A stretch of DNA of 64,000 nt from contig LR746265.1 in NCBI GenBank assembly GCA_902729315.2, forward strand, positions 503,501 to 567,500, read 5' to 3'. The position numbers and the translations under genes are program-made. Of the stretch, positions 49,201 through 60,454 are shown one piece after another; the stretch's first letter is position 1, and each line of letters begins with the position of its first letter. A model generated the notes under the pieces. That model saw only the letters and a list, made by a program, of their open reading frames with translations. It had not been told where the DNA came from and did no database searches. The DNA is from Spirodela intermedia (lineage: Eukaryota > Streptophyta > Magnoliopsida > Alismatales > Araceae).

Positions 49201-49492
49201 CAATTCTCTTGTTCATCAAGTTGTTGATGTTATCTTAACATCTACACCTTTATTTTCTTTTTTTGTAAATTTTTAAATATATAAAATATTTATCATTTAG
49301 TCTAAAAATCATATTCTTTTAGGAAAATTTTAAAATATTACTTGATATTATCTTATATCCATATGACTGATGTGGAAATTCCTTACTATTTTTAGATTTT
49401 TTATCAAATTATAATTAATTTATTTTTTCTAAAATATTTTTAAAAATATAAAAATTATTATCATATCATTATACAACAACTAAGTCACATCA
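46287..49492. mobile_element. LTR copy D, opposite orientation, interrupted by copy C
   Basis: Read on the plus strand it starts TGATAAGTCTTCATTA and ends AAGTCACATCA, the reverse complement of the A/B/C family. It is interrupted at 47231 and resumes after 48857 (TCTAGAGATTGCATATGTCA matches the complement of the other copies). Without the insert it is about 1575 bases. The flanking TGGCT and TGAAC do not form a clear duplication. Confidence 0.85.
47232..48857. mobile_element. LTR copy C, nested inside copy D
   Basis: The 1626-base copy starts TGATGTGACTTAGTC, ends AAGACTTATCA, and lies in the same orientation as A and B. The flanks CATCT (47227-47231) and CACCT (48858-48862) differ at one base, which fits a mutated 5-base target-site duplication and hence a solo LTR inserted into copy D. 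Confidence 0.85.
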
Positions 49493-51100
49493 TGAACTTT
49501 TTGTTATCTTTATATCAAGAAGAAGAGATCAAAAAACATATTTGAGAGATGTGTAGGACAAACATCATCCAACACTCTACTAGCCCATACTTAAGCCCAA
49601 TTCTTTTAATGAGGAAAAAGGATGGCATGTGATATTTTTATAGGGACTACTAAGCGTTCAATATGATCATCATTCTAAATATGTTTTTAATTCTAGTCAT
49701 CAAAGAATTACTTGATTAATTATGCTATACCAATATATTATGTAACATTTAATTTAAAATTTTGATATCATCAAATTTGTATCAAAGAAGAAGACATTTT
49801 GAATACAATTTTTTAGACTCATAAATGTCAATACATGTGTTTTATGATGTATGTTTGACTCTCCAACATGTTGTCAATCTTTTAAGAGCTTATGAACTAG
49901 ATATCTAGATAATTCTCTCAAATTTTTATGTTAATATTCTTTAACAACATCTTAGTGTTCCCCTACAATGAGGAACAACATAGGAAAAACCTATTTTAGG
50001 TTTACTGTGCTTTAAAAACATCACTTGCACATTAGCTCCAAAAAAATTAGTCTTTGCTAAGGTAGGATAGGATATCTTAGTCATTGTGATTTTATCAAAG
50101 ATGTGGAAATGGATCAAAAGAAGATACCCAATGATGAATTGACCTTGTCCAAAAAACTAGAAAGAATTACAAGACTCATCAACTTGACAAAGTATTAATG
50201 TCAATTTATCATTAGATACTAGATAGCATGTCCCATCATCTTAATAAAGTATTAATGATAGCACTTATATTGACACTTTTAGATTTTCTAAATCCCTTTG
50301 AATTAGAGATGGGCATATTCAAAATCAATATTTGAGTAGTGCTCATACAACATTGATATCTCATTGTTGTCTTCAATCAAACATTGTCAATTACAAGTAA
50401 ATTAAAAACAATATATGAGAGGGAATTGACAAAAACAATTCTATCATGAAATAAAGCCATTATCTAAAGAGAAAATGGTTTCTCATCTATGCATATTGGC
50501 ACAAACTAAAATTCTTTTTAGAATACTATCACATAATGTCATAACATCATAAATCAATATTGACGATCATCAATTTGAGTTCAAGATCTGGTATAAAGCT
50601 AAAATGAATATCATGTAGCTGACACCCTCTCTCAAAGACTAATTAAGCTAGAGCTCAATTTGGAAAAGGTAACTCAGCTAGAAGTAATCAACTTGAATTT
50701 GATATCAACAGAGAATAAAGTTGATCAATGGTTGAGATAAATTATCACAAAACTTTAGAAAGAAGAAAAAGAAATTTCACAAATTCTCACTACACATAAC
50801 ATATTTTTTGTTGAGGGCATATAATGGATTTCACACTCAACCCTTTACTCTTGCAAGAATTTCATGACCCCCTCATTACCAGACATTCATGCTTCCTCTA
50901 GATAAACAAGAGAATTGGGCAAAATATGTACTAGCTTTAAATAGAGAGAAGAATCCACCAAAATATGAAAGTGTCCAATCTATAAGAAGAACAAGATCAA
51001 GGTGTTATCTCTATGGATTTCATTAAGGGACTATATGTATCTATATGTATTTTTTCCAAATAGTATGTATCTATATGTATTTTTGGGTTCCAATTTTATG
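49493..51100 (+). mobile_element. Decayed Ty3/gypsy element, RT to integrase part
   Basis: The plus strand continues the interrupted element. Near 49540-49680 is the start of RT (EEEIKK, HSTSPYLSPILL-like, then RKKDGM). Near 50860-51030 is the integrase zinc-binding region and entry into the core (FHDPLITRHSCFL, then VISMDFIKGL-like text). The middle of RT and RNase H is very decayed and AT-rich. There is no open frame longer than a few dozen codons. Confidence 0.65.
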
Positions 51101-53115
51101 AACTATAATCAAATTCTTGTGTCTCATGATAACAATTATTTTAAATATAATAAACTTTTATGTGATGAAATAACACTTTTTTGATGTCCTTGGTTTTGAT
51201 ACTAAAAATAAAATTAATATAGTAAATATTTAAAAAATGTGTAATGAACATTATGAGAACTAGCATAAGAAGTTTAATATTTTTTAAAAATATATAGTGT
51301 GTATAATGATGATGTTTGTCTGATCCTATGGCTAATTGATAAATTTAAGTAGTTTTTTTTGAAATATTTATATTTTTGAATTAATACATCATTCTAAAGC
51401 TTGTAAATAAGTACAAAAAATCCAATGACAACATATGTGACAAAGTATTTAGAAAATATCAAAATATCAGAGCCAATTGCAAGATTTGAACTCAAAAATT
51501 GAACGACATAAAATCAAAAGCCTCATTAAGTAAAATACTTGAAAATCACAAAGTAACAATGACACTAGCATGATTTGAATCCAGAATTTGAATAACAAAA
51601 AGTTAAAAGCTTCAACAACTGAAATGCATAAATATCATGAAGTATCAAAGATATTAATATAACTCAACTTAGAACTTGTACAATAGCACACTGGAGAAGT
51701 CATTTCCATGCATTTTAGTTGATGATAATAATATAACTCAACTTAGAACTTGTACATTGGATTTCCATGCATGTTAGCAAAGTACATAGAGATAATAATA
51801 AACTTAAGCTTATTTGAACTTGACCACAAAATTAAAAATGTTCTTTGATAAGTCACATGTTTGACTCTCCAACATCTCCATTAGCACAAAACTTTAGCAC
51901 GTCACTTACATTGATTATGAAGTTCTTTCTCCCAGCTGTGCTCAAAGAAATAACAACCGTGTAAATGATCATGAAATATATAGTGGGCAATATGAAGTGG
52001 AGTTGGGATCTTTTGGCTGCTTCATCTGTTTAATAAATATTGCAAAATATTTATACTTTAAAATATTGCAAAATATTTACACTTTAAAATATTGCAAAAC
52101 TGTTTTCCGTAGATCAACTGGACGCAATGTGAAAGTGTTAGCCAATCTTTCTGCGTCTTTTTTTCTGAGTTGATGGCTCACCTGTCTCATTTTATCTGAT
52201 TTTCGTCTTAAAAACATGAGAGCATCATCACCAAGTATTCTGGAAGAAAAAAGATACAGTCTTTTGGAATTATATGCTTTCTACTGCAGTCGTTTCACGA
52301 AGAAAGAAAGTGATTATGCATTTCTGGATCCTTTTCATTAACTGAGAAAAGATAAGACAAAACAAAACCAGTTGACTCTGTATACTAAACCATATATATG
52401 ATATAGAGAATTTTAGTTTTAAGACTATTAAACTGTCCTGAATAATTTTATAATAAAACCCGCCTGCCTTTCTTGGATTTAGCAATAAACTTCCAAAACC
52501 TGATGCAATTATAAAGAAGCATCAATGTTATATTACATCAAACTCTGCCATTTTTGTAGATTTTTAAAAACCTAACAAAACTGAGAATATCTCGCCGTCA
52601 AATGGTCTCCGACGGGAATGAACTATGCCGTCAAATGGTCTCGGGGGATAACGGAATCTGTCTAGTATGCATACATCTTATGTTTTGGTCAACACCCGTT
52701 TATCGTCCAGCACTTTTGAGGAAGTAACCATGTTTGATGCCGTTTCATGAGGAAGTTCTTGTAAAATCGGTGGCTCAAACTGCGCATAAAGAAACACGAG
52801 TTGATTCCAAATTTACTTTGGCTTTGATATTAGTCATATATCGGTGATAAACTTAGGAAATTAGTGGTTTTATGGGTAGCCATTGTAGGAAATTAAATGG
52901 TTTAAGGATTAGTCTCGAACTCTGCTACAAACCTGAAACAATATCTACGCAGCTTTAATCATCTAACCCTCAACAAAAGCTGATTCATTTATCAAATTGT
53001 TGGCCAACAACTAGAAAAAGGAAAAAATTAAAGATGAGCTTTGGTCGTACTTTTTAAGGTGATGAATGGAAAAGTTTAACAATGCGCCTTGTAATTTTTT
53101 TTCCCTGAAATGCAG
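51100..53115. other. AT-rich stretch before the LEUNIG-like exons
   Basis: No LisH-type first exon was found here. Local duplications occur: about 51657-51775 contains two copies of AATATAACTCAACTTAGAAC text, and 52038-52098 has 2.3 copies of a 26-base AT-rich unit. GCCGTCAAATGGTCTC occurs twice at about 52594 and 52627. Confidence 0.5.
52038..52098. repeat. 26-base tandem repeat, 2.3 copies
   Basis: The unit starts TATTGCAAAATATTTA, followed by YACTTTAAAA; copies at 52038, 52064 and 52090 differ by a single T/C. Confidence 0.85.
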
Positions 53116-56100
53116 CCATTGATGTCCCAGGAGGTTTCCTCTTTGAATGGTGGTCTGTCTTCTGGGATTTTTTCATTGCAACGAGGAAAGAGAATGCATC
53201 TGAGGCAGCCACATCGTACTTACAGGTGTCATGCAGACTGTTGGGAACACTTTCGAGCGGCCTCTTTCAAAGTACTTGCCTTCAGTTGATGTACAATCGA
53301 TAAATAATCTCTTGCCGACAGGCCCAGAGAATGAACACAAGAGCGCAACAACAGTCAAAAATCAGTAGAACGCCATTCGGGCCATCAACTTCCAGTATGC
53401 CGACAGCTAGTGGCCATGAAGAAATTATGGAACTTCCTCAATTCCAAGACGCTGATCCACATTCACGATCTCATGTTAGCAGTCGGATGGGCCTGAGGAG
53501 GTCAGAACATGACCAGACGTGGTAACATTCGCTCTGAAGATAAAATTCCTTGGAAAATCAAACTCATTAGCATCATTTTTGTTCCATGTTTAACTGCTCG
53601 GTGTTGTTCTGTTTTATATCAAAGCAGGCAGTTTGCCCAACGTAATCCTGTCGGTGACCCTCCTCCAGTACATACAATGACCTCAAGTCCATTCTGTAAT
53701 GATCCTTTCATTAACTATCTTCTATTACAGGTTGATGACTTTAGTTTTATCTTTCTAGGACATTCATAGAGGAAAAGGGTCTGCATCGTCCCAAATACTA
53801 CCCTCTGGTCAACACGTTAATGGAGTTGCGCAGTCGAACCCTAGGGTAGATGATGGTGGTAAACTCTTCCTAGAATCTGCGTGCTCGCCAAGTGCATAAA
53901 GCTTTGTGTCCTAGACAAGCTTCGACCTTGTTTTGTTTTAATATATTTTTGTTATGTAACGGGAACAAGCATGAAATTTAACCTAAGGACACATAAACGC
54001 ATGTAAGTTGAAAAAAGCTATGTCTTTCAGAACGCAATTAAAGTAATAGTTCGGGGGTCTTGATGATATTTGTCTCCCTTTCTGATAGGTCTGAACCAAG
54101 GAGCCAGTGCTCTCCCATTGACATTCTCGCCTTCAGTTGTAAGACATGTTGAAATACAAACGGTCCAAGCCTTCTCGACGTCATTATTTACATCCATATG
54201 TAACAGTTTCGGATTTTGATTGATGTGCAGGGAACCGATCAGCCCAGTTCGTCACGGAGGCCGCAGATGCCGAATCCACTTCTGGTATTACAAGGGGTAT
54301 TTCAGAAGTTGAATCCACAATCACGAAAAGAACATCAGATTCTAGCAGCTTCAATAGATTCTTACAGAATGAATAATCGTAAAACCTTCATTGAGATTTG
54401 TATTTCCTCAGCTCTGAGCTGCATCAGTCTAGCAAGAAAATTCCTCCACGAACAGTTTATTTCTTTTAAAACATTTACCTGAGAAACTTGTCAAACTCCA
54501 TGAGTTTCTCAGACCACATTCCACGATCAATTGGATGCTTTATGGAGCTGGGTTTCCCCATCGACTTGTGGAATTTTTAACGCCGCTGCATCAATTTTTT
54601 AGGCAGAATGTCATCTGAAAATCTCATTTTTTCTTGATCAGATGAACACGGATTTCAGGATGCAACGATGTTTTCAACCATCTCAGGAGCAGGGGGAGCA
54701 ATCGCAGCGATATCAGGTGTGAATGTACCCAGATACGATTTTCTCCTCCCGTTGAATTTTTTTTTAACCTTTTGAATACAATATGATTCATATGTGGTTA
54801 TATACTAAAGAAACGATTTGATTCCTTCATATCAGAACCGAAGGAAACGGAAACAGATCCCTTCATCTGAAGCTGTAAACAGAACCGGTCCGGGAAATAC
54901 AGTGGGCCCTTCAAGTTCCTCTCCCACTACTCCATCTGCATACGCACATTCTGAAGGCGTGCAGATGAATGGAAACACACAACCTGTTGATAATAATCCA
55001 AGGATCGTAACTTAAGACGAGGGAAGAACAGTGGAGGCCGATTCATCTCCAAATCAGATGGTATTTCCGCCATTTATTGAACTATTTTTTTTGTTATTTT
55101 TAGTACATAAAAATCATATAAGTAGTCGTCTACTGAACGGACTTTTAAACTTTTTTCTCCATAGGGTGCTTTAAATCCTCTAGATGATGTGGATTCATAT
55201 CTAAAACCTGACGGTGGTGATGGGAAAGAGACGTTTAAAACGCTGGAAAGTGCGGGTGATTTACATTCCTTGATAACTTTCTAGCTGAAGTCTCCCTGAA
55301 AGTGATATAATTTTTCTGACGATCTGTTTTTTCAGGTTTTGACATCCGCGAGGTTGTTCACATCAGCAAGAGCCATGGCAAGGTTTTCTGCTGCGATTTT
55401 TCTTCAGAAGGAAATTTCTTGGCCAGCGGTGGGGATGATAAGGTAATCTCTTATGTCTTCTAGCGTGACCGCGTTGATATGATTATTTAGCTTCAGAGAT
55501 AACACCATGGTGATTGCGTTTTCTTTCTGGGGTACTCTCATAGCTTCTGACGTCCCCAGAGCAGACAACCCACCTGAGGACTGATGCTCGGTTACTCTGC
55601 TCTCCTAGAGATTTCTCCGTGAATGTTCATTGATTTTGAGGTGCTTGATGTCAGGTTCTAGTTTGGGACACGGTTCGTGCGAGGAGTCAGAGTTCTGTAG
55701 ACGACCACAGCCATACGATAACAGATATTCGGTTTAGGCCGGAGTCAGTGCACTTGGCGACATCTTCATTCGACAGAACCGTTGAGACTGGAGTCCGGCC
55801 GACGTGAGTTGTCTGCTCTCGCTTGCGTCTCTTTTCTATGAGTAATTTTCTTTCCCGCAAATGCTGCTGCTCATTTGACCGACGATGCGCCCCATTCACA
55901 GCCGAGTTCGTGCTTGACCTCATTCACCGGGCATAAGCACCCAGTGACGTCCGTGGATTTCCATCCGAGTATAAGGGATCTGATTTGCTCGTGCGACAAC
56001 GAGGGGGAGACGAGACTTTGGAGCGCTGGCAATGGTTCCTGCGTGCGGGTCAGCGAGGTTGACCCGCGTAAACCTTTCTCTGTTCCATACTATGTTCAGT

Positions 56101-56790
56101 GCCTCTCCATTATTTCTCATGTTTACGTCCCATGGTGGGCAGGGTGCCACGGCCCGGGTCAGATTCCATCCCGGCGGAGGTCAACTTCTGGCGACAGCTT
56201 CCGAGGCCTCGGTTTTCTTGTTTGACGTCGAGACCAGCAAACAGATAAGCACATTAAAGGTAAGATGCTTCGCGGGCTCATCGAGTGGCGGCGGACGGGT
56301 CAAACATGAACGAAGTCTATCACCTGCAACCCGGTGGAGCGACTCTCCTGGGACGCGGCCGAAGAATACGTGGCGTCTACCTGTCAGGACGCTGTGAGGG
56401 TGTGGTCGGTGGCATCGGGAGCCTGCGTTCACGAGTTCACAGCAGCGGCGAACAGGCTCTGTTCCTGCATCTTCCATCCGAGCCGCCCCAAGACACTGAT
56501 CATCGGAGGCTACAAGGTAATTTTGATCATCTCCACCCACCCATCACGGCTTATAGAATTCAAATGGGTCCATCTTATCTTAAAAATCCGGGTTAAATTC
56601 CCCTCTTCAAGCTGTTGACCATGATTTCTCCCGGTAAACAGTAAAAATCAGTCAACGGCCCTTCCTTTAAGCAGAAGCCCAGAAATAAAAATACTCTCTC
56701 TCTCTCTCTCTCCCTCTCTCTCTATCTCTCTCTCTGTCTCTCTATCTCTCTCTCTATCTCTCTCTGTGTCTCTCTATCTCTCTCTCTCTG

Positions 56791-56825
<35 letters not shown>

Positions 56826-57072
56826 TACATGCACGTTGGGCCCACCTGACTGTTGACAAGATACGCAAACATATTTGTGAGTGGACAGAAATAATTGTTT
56901 TGTTTGGCGTTTGATGGTGCAGACTTTGTATGTGTGGGACTTGGCAGTGAACAAGAGCATGATGATTCTGGCACACGAGAACTTGATCTCGGCCTTGACA
57001 CATTCCCCCGTGAGGGGAGAAGTCGCCACGGGCAGCCACGACAGGGACGTCAAGATCTGGAGATTCCGTTAA
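53116..57072 (+). pseudogene. LEUNIG/LUH-like WD40 corepressor gene, probably damaged
   Basis: LEUNIG-type proteins are nuclear Groucho/TLE-like corepressors with an N-terminal LisH/LUFS domain, a Gln-rich middle and seven WD40 repeats. Exon 53116-53225 encodes the second half of LUFS ([20 protein letters not shown]). Ser/Gln-rich exons follow at about 53322-53500, 54230-54290, 54642-54718 and 54836-55008. WD40 exons are 55165-55255, 55336-55442, 55655-55803, 55902-56057 ([20 protein letters not shown]), 56143-56259, about 56310-56516 and 56923-57072 (HDRDVKIWRFR-stop). Lesions: exon 55655-55803 is 149 bases where neighbouring phases demand 150, so the frame is lost after SSFDRTV; the sixth WD exon has no good acceptor and a gap of only about 50 bases; the LisH start exon is not found upstream. 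The middle exon borders are tentative. Confidence 0.7.
56694..56825. repeat. CT/CTAT/CTGT compound microsatellite in an intron
   Basis: About 130 bases of CTCTCT with interspersed TATC, TGTC and GTGTC units, in the last intron of the LEUNIG-like gene. Confidence 0.9.
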
Positions 57073-57217
57073 GGCATGTGTAGAAAAAGTCAACTCCACT
57101 TGCACTTTTCTCCTCTCTCTCTCTCTCTCTCTCTCTCCAACGATGAGCCCACTGAAATGGATGGAAGCTGAAGCCCGGCATCCCCTTTCACCCCATTTAA
57201 CGATCAGAAGAGACCAC

Positions 57218-57490
57218 CTGTTTTTCCTTTCATAGGTTCATTCCTTATATGTTTTTTCTTTCTCTATTTATCGGATCGGACACAGATTCGGCATAGCGAA
57301 CCTGATAATCTAGATCCGACCCATTGTTCGGGTTTGCTATAAATACATGTACCCGTTTAATATTTAGATAAATGAAGTCATTTTTTTCAGCCTTTTTTCT
57401 CTCTCATCAACCTTCGAGGAGAACAGCTTCCTCTGGCACTGGCACTAGCACTAGCAAGAGATGGAAAGCTTCAACATGGTATTAGAGTCA
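57218..57490 (+). mobile_element. Possible copia LTR remnant with primer-binding site
   Basis: CTTCAACA is directly followed by TGGTATTAGAGTC at 57477-57489, one base off the tRNA-iMet primer site TGGTATCAGAGC used by plant copia elements. A TATA-like GCTATAAATAC lies about 130 bases upstream. The left end (TGTTTTTCC at 57218) is a guess. No coding region follows. Confidence 0.35.
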
Positions 57491-57799
57491 ACTATGTGTG
57501 TTTGTTCCACCCTCAATGTTGACTATTGGAGCATTCCTCTGGGAACAAAAGCTTCTGATTTGATGTGGAATGATCTGATTTGCCTCACCTGAAGTCTATT
57601 TCCTGCGAGATCTACTCAGTGAAATTATATTCTAAGTGCTTTCTTTGGTGTATTGGCTGTTCGACATCTCATTTCCCTCTCTTCTCATTCTTGGAAAGAA
57701 GGAGAACACCCAAACGCCTACTTTCTATGCCCTTTCTCGCTCCCCTTGATGCCATAGACAAGTTGCTGAAAGACCAGTCCGTCAAACACCAGGGTATGA

Positions 57800-58345
57800 G
57801 CTGCCTTGTTCCCTGGACAATGAGAGAGTAAATGGAAATGGGTATGGTCTCTTCGGCTCCAAGTTCTCTTCCTAAATCTTCCTGTGGGTCTGAAGCCTTG
57901 TTGGTTCGCTTTAGGGTTCGTCAAGCCTCTGTGATGGCTGGTGTTGACCGCAATCTGCGCTGACTCTGGTCATTTCAATCGGGTTGGGTTGGGCACGATC
58001 CAGAAAACTTTGAACTGAAAAATATAAGTGACTCGATGGTTATTTAGAGAACTGGGTTTGACTCAATGTCAGATGATGGGATTCCGGGTTTGACCCATTG
58101 AAGCTTGGGTCTAACCCACTGTGGTTGGACTTGCGCCAAGTGGAGAGAGTATATGAGCTTCCTGGCAAAGATTAAGCACCCTACTAGACTCCTGGGTCAG
58201 CGCCATGAACGGACACATCTGAATTAATATATCTAGAGTAAATGATCGAAAGAGTTATATAAAAATATGCACCACCCAAGTTATGGGGAGTGTTCTTGAA
58301 GGTGTACGATTATATGAGAACCAGCCTTTCTTTGGGTGCTCTTCT
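57800..58345. repeat. Dispersed repeat, copy 2
   Basis: The plus strand here matches the reverse complement of about 34010-34486 in two blocks (57800-58015 and 58245-58345). About 230 bases between the blocks are unlike copy 1. Confidence 0.75.
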
Positions 58346-58382
58346 ATGCGACCTAGACGGATGTGTCCGATGCTCTGTAAAT

Positions 58383-58383
<1 letters not shown>

Positions 58384-58423
<40 letters not shown>

Positions 58424-58424
58424 G
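58384..58424. repeat. (TG)n(AG)n compound microsatellite
   Basis: About nine TG units pass directly into eleven AG units. Confidence 0.95.
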
Positions 58425-58584
58425 CGCAGTAGATAATTATTCAAAGAGATTCGAGGAAAGATTTGTGTTTGCTAAGTCTCCAAGCTCACCGAAGAGTTGA
58501 TTGATGGGCTCAAATATCAGGCAGAAGAGGCCGGCTGGGAAGGAAGGGTACGGGAGACAACGACGGTAAAGGAAATCGCGAGGC

Positions 58585-59155
58585 TTACTCTTTGCGGAGA
58601 TCGATCCCAGCCTTCTTGGCGACCGCGTCCAGGCCGTTCTTCTCGATGGTCTTGAGGGCCTTGGTGGAGAGCCGGAGCTTGAGGTATCGCTTCCCCGCTT
58701 CCCACCAAACCCTTTTGTACTGCAGATTCACGAACTGCAGCTTCTTCGTCTTGTGGTTCGAGAAGGACACCTTGTTCGCTTTGTTTGTCTTCTTCCCCGT
58801 GAACGGACAGATCCGGCCTGCAAACCACAGCGCAAATTTAAGAAATCGATGGTTTCCATCATCCCTGGGGAGGGCGTCGGAGGTGCTTACGCGCGACGGG
58901 CTGGAAGGGGAAAAGCGTTCGGGAGGTGGTGACGGCGCTGGCGCCGGAGGAGGCGACGGAGATGTTGATACCTCTGAACTCCGACCGGCTGGAAGCCAGC
59001 CCCGAGCTCTGCTTCTTCATCAAGGGGCTAGCAGAAGAGGAGGGAGAGCCCATCATGGAAACCCTTTTCGCAGTCGGAGCAGAAGCAGAGGATGAGCTCC
59101 CAACGCGGAGAACGCCGCCCGGGTGGCCCAGCTGCAGCAGCCCTCTCATCGCCAT
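58585..59155 (-). CDS. RPL28: Plastid 50S ribosomal protein bL28, nuclear-encoded
   Basis: Two exons (59155-58891 and 58817-58585, GT/AG intron of 73 bases) join to 498 bases, 165 residues. Residues 1 to about 75 are Ser/Ala-rich with few acidic residues, as in a chloroplast transit peptide ([19 protein letters not shown]). The mature part opens [20 protein letters not shown] and continues with [19 protein letters not shown], the bacterial-type L28 core. It ends KAGIDLRKE. The protein belongs to the large subunit of the chloroplast ribosome. The ATG at 59155 is chosen because the transit peptide begins there and the frame upstream, though open, looks like leader; a second ATG lies two codons on. 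No lesions are seen. Confidence 0.95.
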
Positions 59156-59759
59156 TTCTCTCTCTCTTCTGAACCTCCGAAAGAGTGAGAAGACGTTGCG
59201 GGCTGCGGCAGTGGCGACGGGATAACGTCGAGCAGGAGCAAGGGATAACGGGAGGCGCATCTGGCAGTTTTCGGTGCACCCGTGGATCAAGTTAAACCAA
59301 CGTGATCCGTCAGTAGGTCCATTCGATTGACATAATTTCTCATAAAAAAATTAAATATAAAAAAATTACTAAATGGGCACATCAACTTTACAAGATTAAC
59401 ACAAGATGGAACTGAAATCAGACCCAGAGACATTTAATTACTTAAAATGGAATGGAAGCAGAGTTTTAGCTGGAAAATGGGCACATTTTCCACAAAAAAA
59501 AATATTTTTTTCTGCATAATTTTCCAATACAGACTCATAATTGGAAATTCACCAAACGCCGGATTTTCATTCAAAAGCCCTCCAATTGTCTGCACAGACA
59601 TCCTCCGTCACAGACCCATCATGGGAAAAATGGTTGGAAGGGTGATTGCGTTCTAAATGGAGTAAGATTCCAGCACTTTTTGCCTCTTTGCCCTTTTGCA
59701 AGCAATCGGCATCTGCAGAGCAATTTGTGATGCAAGAACAGACCCCGGAGAGATTGAGA
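59156..59759. other. Spacer between bL28 and the U2AF-like gene
   Basis: It should hold the promoter and leader of bL28 and the 3' UTR of the U2AF-like gene, both on the minus strand. Nothing else is seen. Confidence 0.5.
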
Positions 59760-60399
59760 TCACTTGGGAAACCGTGCCAAGTAGGCTTCATGGGGAGCGT
59801 AGGCCGCCGCCACCACTCTCCCATCGTAGAGCCGCCCGTTCAAGCAATGGGCTGCTGCGCAGGCAGCCTCTGTCCTCTGGAACTCCACAAGCACGCATCC
59901 CGGTTCGAGCCCTCGATCGTCCGCCTGGTGATTATTGCTCTCAGAGGTCTGTTTGGATCTTTCTTCGAGTGCGGAATCCTCCCCGGCTTCTTCTTCCATG
60001 GCAATACCATCGTCCATGCCATGGCCGCCGTCTGGCGTGACCACCTCGAGGTTGCCATCCAGTTCCTCGCCTCTGATCTCCGGTTCGGGGAGATCTTCCA
60101 AGTTTACATCTGCAGCTGCTTGAGGGGAGCGATGGGGGTCACCAGTGGCTTCCGCGGGCTTCTCTGAAACTTCTTCCATAATATCTTCTGATTTCTTGCT
60201 ATGGTCAGGTGGCGGCTGTTCACCATCTTCCTCCAGCTTCATGTTCACTGGCGCATTGACTTGATCTTTTTCGACGTCAGCGCTGGCAGTGCTGGCAGAC
60301 GCATACCTCACGATGTTCATAGACTTCACGGTGCCGAACCTGGACCAGCCATGGCGGGAGTAAATACAAGCTTTGTTTGGTGACAATTCTGGTGAGGTT

Positions 60400-60454
<55 letters not shown>

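Larger units (their letters stand above)
57100..58500. other. Spacer with LTR-like remnant and dispersed repeat
   Basis: No gene is recognised. It contains a CT array at 57112-57137, an LTR-like end at about 57477, the second copy of the 34-kb repeat, and a (TG)n(AG)n microsatellite at 58384-58424. Confidence 0.5.

Noticed and set aside
46282-49497. Target-site duplication around LTR copy D
   Set aside because: TGGCT and TGAAC share only two bases, so I do not claim a duplication.
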